A stretch of 64,000 nucleotides of DNA from Streptomyces sp. TSRI0107. GTDB lineage: Bacteria > Actinomycetota > Actinomycetes > Streptomycetales > Streptomycetaceae. Position numbers and translations under genes: made by a program. Positions within the stretch are counted from its first letter, which is position 1. Every line of letters starts with the position of its first letter. Below the pieces are notes generated by a model. The model was given only the letters and a program-made list of their open reading frames with translations. It did not search any database and had not been told where the DNA came from. The DNA is taken from NCBI RefSeq assembly GCF_001905845.1, contig NZ_LIVZ01000002.1, forward strand, positions 682,001-746,000, written 5' to 3'. Shown here piece by piece: positions 60,590-64,000 of this stretch.

Positions 60590-63487
60590 TCAGCTGCAGC
60601 CGCTGGTGGAGCCGCAGCCCTCGCAGATGTAGCAGGAACCGGCCCGCTGCATCTTCGTGCCGCAGGAGAAGCACAGCGGGGCGTCGGCCTGGATGCCCAG
60701 CTGCATCTCCACCAGCTCGGCGCTGGTGTGGGCCTGCCGCGGGGCGGGCTTGGCCGCCTCGGCCTCGGCCCTCGGGGTGGCGACGGCCTTGAGCTCCTGG
60801 GCGCGCGGAGCCGACTGGGCCAGGCCCTCGACGTCGACGTCCTCGTCGTCCAGCGGCTCGTAGGAGCCGGTCTCCAGGTGGCGCTGACGCTCCTCGGCGG
60901 AGTGGATGCCGAGCGCGGAACGCGTCTCGAACGGCAGGAAGTCCAGCGCCAGGCGGCGGAAGATGTAGTCGACGATCGACTGGGCCATCCGCACGTCCGG
61001 GTCGTCGGTCATGCCGGCCGGCTCGAAGCGCATGTTCGTGAACTTCGAGACGTACGTCTCCAGCGGCACGCCGTACTGGAGGCCGACGGAGACCGCGATG
61101 GAGAAGGCGTCCATCATGCCCGCGAGGGTCGAGCCCTGCTTGGACATCTTCAGGAAGACCTCGCCGAGACCGTCGTCCGGGTAGGAGTTCGCGGTCATGT
61201 AGCCCTCGGCGCCGCCGACGGTGAAGGACGTGGTGATGCCGGGACGTCCCTTCGGGAGGCGCTTGCGGACCGGGCGGTACTCGACGACCTTCTCGACGGC
61301 CTCGCGGATCGTCGCCTCGGTCTTCTCCGTGACCTCGGCCTTCTCCTTCTCCTTGGTCTTCGCGGAGAGGGGCTGGCCGACCTTGCAGTTGTCGCGGTAG
61401 ATCGCGAGCGCCTTGATGCCCATCTTCCAGGCCTCGAAGTAGATCTCCTCGACCTCCTCGACGGTCGCCGTCTCCGGCATGTTGACCGTCTTGGACAGGG
61501 CGCCGGAGATCCACGGCTGGATCGCGGCCATCATGCGGACGTGGCCCATCGGGGAGATGGCGCGCTCGCCCATGGCGCAGTCGAACACCTCGTAGTGCTC
61601 GGGCTTGAGGCCGGGGGCGTCGATCACATTGCCGTTCTCGGCGATGTGGGCGACGATCGCCTCGATCTGCTCCTCCTGGTAGCCCAGGCGGCGCAGGGCC
61701 TGCGGGACGGTGCCGTTGACGATCTGCATCGAGCCGCCGCCGACCAGCTTCTTGAACTTGACCAGGGCGAGGTCGGGCTCGAGGCCGGTGGTGTCGCAGG
61801 ACATCGCCAGACCGATGGTGCCGGTCGGGGCGATGACGGACGCCTGGGAGTTACGGAAACCGTTCTTCTCGCCGAGGCGGATCACGTCCTGCCAGGCCTC
61901 CGTGGCGGCGGCCCAGATCGGCGTGTCCAGGTCGTCCATGCGGACGGCCTTGTCGTTGGCGTCGGCGTGCTGCTTCATGACGCGCTTGTGGGCGTCGGCG
62001 TTGCGGGCGTAGCCGTCGTAGGCGCCGACGACCGCGGCGAGCTCGGCGGAGCGGCGGTAGGCGGTGCCGGTCATCAGGGAGGTGACGGCACCGGCGAGGG
62101 CGCGGCCGCCGTCGGAGTCGTACGCGTGACCGGTGGCCATCAGCAGGGCGCCGAGGTTGGCGTAGCCGATGCCGAGCTGGCGGAACGCGCGGGTGTTCTC
62201 GCCGATCTTCTGGGTCGGGAAGTCCGCGAAGCAGATGGAGATGTCCATCGCGGTGATGACGAGCTCGACGACCTTGGCGAAGCGCTCGGCGTCGAAGGAC
62301 TGGTTGCCCTTGCCGTCGTCCTTCAGGAACTTCATCAGGTTCAGCGAGGCCAGGTTGCAGGACGTGTTGTCCAGGTGCATGTACTCGCTGCAGGGGTTCG
62401 AGCCGTTGATCCGGCCGGACTCCGGGCAGGTGTGCCAGTGGTTGATCGTGTCGTCGTACTGGATGCCCGGGTCGGCGCAGGCCCAGGCGGCCTCGGCCAT
62501 CTTGCGGAAGAGGGACTTGGCGTCGACCTCCTCGATGACCTCGCCGGTCATGCGGGCGCGCAGGCCGAACTTGCCGCCCTCCTCGACCGCCTTCATGAAC
62601 TCGTCGTTCACGCGGACCGAGTTGTTGGCGTTCTGGTACTGGACGGACGTGATGTCGTCGCCGCCCAGGTCCATGTCGAAGCCCGCGTCGCGCAGCGCGC
62701 GGATCTTCTCCTCTTCCTTGACCTTGGTCTCGATGAAGTCCTCGATGTCGGGGTGGTCGACGTCGAGGATGACCATCTTGGCCGCGCGGCGGGTGGCGCC
62801 ACCGGACTTGATCGTTCCTGCGGAGGCGTCGGCACCGCGCATGAAGGAGACGGGACCGGAGGCGTTGCCGCCGGAGGACAGCAGCTCCTTGGAAGAGCGG
62901 ATGCGGGACAGGTTCAGGCCGGCGCCGGAACCGCCCTTGAAGATCATGCCCTCTTCCTTGTACCAGTCGAGGATCGACTCCATGGAGTCGTCGACGGACA
63001 GGATGAAGCAGGCCGAGACCTGCTGGGGCTGCGGGGTGCCGACGTTGAACCAGACAGGGCTGTTGAAGCTGAAGATCTGGTGCAGGAGCGCGTACGCCAG
63101 CTCGTGCTCGAAGATCTCGGCGTCGGCGGGCGAGGCGAAGTAGTTGTAGTCCTCACCGGCCTTCCGGTACGTCTTCACGATGCGGTCGATCAGCTGCTTG
63201 AGGCCGGTCTCGCGCTGCGGGGTGCCGACGGCACCCCGGAAGTACTTGCTGGTGACGATGTTGACCGCGTTCACCGACCAGAAGTCGGGGAACTCGACGC
63301 CACGCTGCTCGAAGTTCACCGAGCCGTCGCGCCAGTTGGTCATGACGACGTCACGGCGCTCCCACGTCACCTCGTCGTACGGGTGCACGCCGGGGGTGGT
63401 GTGGATGCGCTCGATACGCAGTCCCTTGCTCGCCTTGGTGCCCTTGGCTCGGGAACCTCGTGCCGGACCGCTCGCCGTCTCTGTCAT
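60590..63487 (-). CDS. nrdJ: adenosylcobalamin-dependent (class II) ribonucleotide reductase
   Basis: This 965-residue enzyme makes deoxyribonucleotides using coenzyme B12 and needs no oxygen. The N-terminal part includes FNSPVWFNVG and CFILSVDDSME, with an active-site cysteine. GGSGAGLNLSRIRSS lies near residue 190, and NPCSEYMHLDNTSCNLASLNL near 350 holds the thiyl radical cysteine and catalytic Asn/Glu region. The C-terminus is a zinc-type cysteine cluster (CFSCG, CYICEGCG) that regenerates the active site. The ATG at 63487 follows GGGAGG. The upstream gene nrdR is on the same strand, 162 bp away, the nrdRJ order known from Streptomyces coelicolor. NrdR represses this operon when dATP is high. 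Streptomycetes carry this enzyme along with an oxygen-dependent class I enzyme elsewhere. Confidence 0.97.
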   Translation of the reverse strand: MTETASGPARGSRAKGTKASKGLRIERIHTTPGVHPYDEVTWERRDVVMTNWRDGSVNFEQRGVEFPDFWSVNAVNIVTSKYFRGAVGTPQRETGLKQLIDRIVKTYRKAGEDYNYFASPADAEIFEHELAYALLHQIFSFNSPVWFNVGTPQPQQVSACFILSVDDSMESILDWYKEEGMIFKGGSGAGLNLSRIRSSKELLSSGGNASGPVSFMRGADASAGTIKSGGATRRAAKMVILDVDHPDIEDFIETKVKEEEKIRALRDAGFDMDLGGDDITSVQYQNANNSVRVNDEFMKAVEEGGKFGLRARMTGEVIEEVDAKSLFRKMAEAAWACADPGIQYDDTINHWHTCPESGRINGSNPCSEYMHLDNTSCNLASLNLMKFLKDDGKGNQSFDAERFAKVVELVITAMDISICFADFPTQKIGENTRAFRQLGIGYANLGALLMATGHAYDSDGGRALAGAVTSLMTGTAYRRSAELAAVVGAYDGYARNADAHKRVMKQHADANDKAVRMDDLDTPIWAAATEAWQDVIRLGEKNGFRNSQASVIAPTGTIGLAMSCDTTGLEPDLALVKFKKLVGGGSMQIVNGTVPQALRRLGYQEEQIEAIVAHIAENGNVIDAPGLKPEHYEVFDCAMGERAISPMGHVRMMAAIQPWISGALSKTVNMPETATVEEVEEIYFEAWKMGIKALAIYRDNCKVGQPLSAKTKEKEKAEVTEKTEATIREAVEKVVEYRPVRKRLPKGRPGITTSFTVGGAEGYMTANSYPDDGLGEVFLKMSKQGSTLAGMMDAFSIAVSVGLQYGVPLETYVSKFTNMRFEPAGMTDDPDVRMAQSIVDYIFRRLALDFLPFETRSALGIHSAEERQRHLETGSYEPLDDEDVDVEGLAQSAPRAQELKAVATPRAEAEAAKPAPRQAHTSAELVEMQLGIQADAPLCFSCGTKMQRAGSCYICEGCGSTSGCS

Positions 63488-63649
63488 GCCGCCTCCCTGT
63501 ACGGGCGAAAACGCCCTGAAGTGCCTCGATGTTCCCGAAGCACGGTGTTCTGTCTGGTGTTGCGGGCACCCTCTCGCTGCCGCCCGCAACAGGTCTTGGA
63601 TCGCCGCCGACCGGCCGGTCCGGACGCGATGTCCGGCCCGGCCCCTCGA

Positions 63650-64000
63650 TCAGTCGGCGGCGCCGGCGGGCTCGGGGACCGAAACGGCCTCTCCCGACCC
63701 GCGGTCGTCTTCCTGGCGCCCCACGCCGGCGTCTCCGTCGTCCGCGGCGGGGCGTCCCGTCTGTTCCCTGAGTTCAGCGATCGCCGCCTCGAAGTCCTCG
63801 AGCGACTCGAACGCCCGGTACACGGACGCGAATCGCAGGTAGGCGACGAGGTCGAGCTCCTGCAGCGGGCCGAGTATGGCCAGCCCCACGTCGTGGGTGG
63901 TCAGCTCGGCGCTTCCGGTGGCCCGCACCGCCTCCTCGACCCGCTGCCCCAGCTGGGCCAGCGCGTCCTCGGTGACAGGCCTTCCCTGACATGCCTTGCG
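63650..64000 (-). CDS. nrdR: NrdR transcriptional repressor, 5'-truncated by window edge
   Basis: Only the C-terminal part is in view, and the frame is open through the window end. Residues [21 protein letters not shown] and [20 protein letters not shown] belong to the ATP-cone domain that senses ATP/d[23 protein letters not shown] is the conserved end of the family. The N-terminal zinc ribbon lies outside. About 25 residues rich in Asp/Gly/Ala follow the usual end of the family. It is upstream of nrdJ on the same strand and controls ribonucleotide reductase genes through paired NrdR boxes, which would lie outside this window. Confidence 0.94.
   Translation of the reverse strand, partial: RKACQGRPVTEDALAQLGQRVEEAVRATGSAELTTHDVGLAILGPLQELDLVAYLRFASVYRAFESLEDFEAAIAELREQTGRPAADDGDAGVGRQEDDRGSGEAVSVPEPAGAAD

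Noticed and set aside
63488..63649. Cobalamin riboswitch or NrdR boxes in front of nrdJ
   Set aside because: The 162-bp nrdR-nrdJ gap shows no recognisable B12-box or paired 16-bp NrdR boxes. Regulatory sites more likely lie upstream of nrdR, outside the window.

Overview
The window looks like a high-GC Streptomyces (or close relative) chromosome segment. GC is very high, third codon positions are G/C, GTG starts and ATGA/GTGA overlaps are common, SARP and TetR regulators are present, and the right flank is ordinary actinomycete chromosome (recQ, rnhB, terD-like, nrdJ, nrdR).

About 1-49.6 kb is a modular type I polyketide cluster for a tetronate, most like the abyssomicin type. All five hallmark tetronate functions are visible: FkbH-like glyceryl-ACP synthase (855-2816), free ACP (2813-3049), FabH/KSIII-like condensing enzyme (32025-33059), E2-type acyltransferase (27685-28452) and alpha/beta hydrolase (28449-29636). 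Four PKS proteins carry a loading AT-ACP and six extension modules. M1 and M2 are KS-AT-DH-KR-ACP (3117-15527). M3 is KS-AT-DH-ER-KR-ACP (15587-22126). M4 is KS-AT-DH-ER-KR-ACP and M5 is KS-AT-DH-KR-ACP (33221-45022). M6 is a bare KS-AT-ACP without thioesterase (45028-48198). AT motifs predict malonyl in M1-M4 and M6, and methylmalonyl in M5. With an acetyl starter this gives a C15 beta-ketoacyl-ACP with a terminal diene, four methylenes, a 2-methyl-enone and an unreduced beta-keto end. Addition of glycerate gives a C18 acyl-tetronate. Acetylation and elimination would install an exocyclic methylene, and a [4+2] cyclisation with the diene would close an 11-membered carbocycle as in abyssomicins, but with one methyl branch fewer and a different reduction pattern. 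This structure is an inference.

The accessory block between the PKS halves (22.2-33.1 kb) holds an MFS exporter, a SARP, two luciferase-like monooxygenases, a P450 with its own ferredoxin, a FAD monooxygenase-like protein and the tetronate enzymes. A TetR and a type II thioesterase close the cluster at 49.6 kb. A truncated SARP at the left edge shows that the cluster continues outside the window. No AbyU-type spirotetronate cyclase gene is visible here.

SARP-like heptamer repeats with 11-bp spacing lie in front of the fkbH, P450, E2, KSIII and PKS3 genes, suggesting one regulon. A different palindromic promoter element (GGGGACTGTCCCC) precedes the MFS and first luciferase-like genes. The AT-DH and some KR regions of M1-M4 are C-rich, G-poor, near-identical blocks of the kind called GRINS. 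The KR of M3 is a copy of the KR of M2 with a 24-bp in-frame deletion.

From about 49.8 kb to the end the genes are chromosomal: RecQ-phosphoribosyltransferase helicase, two conserved hypotheticals, RNase HII, a divergent TetR/MFS efflux pair with two perfect operators, an ADP-ribosylglycohydrolase, a histidine phosphatase, a DUF4937-like protein, a TerD-like protein, and the nrdR-nrdJ pair (nrdR cut by the window end).
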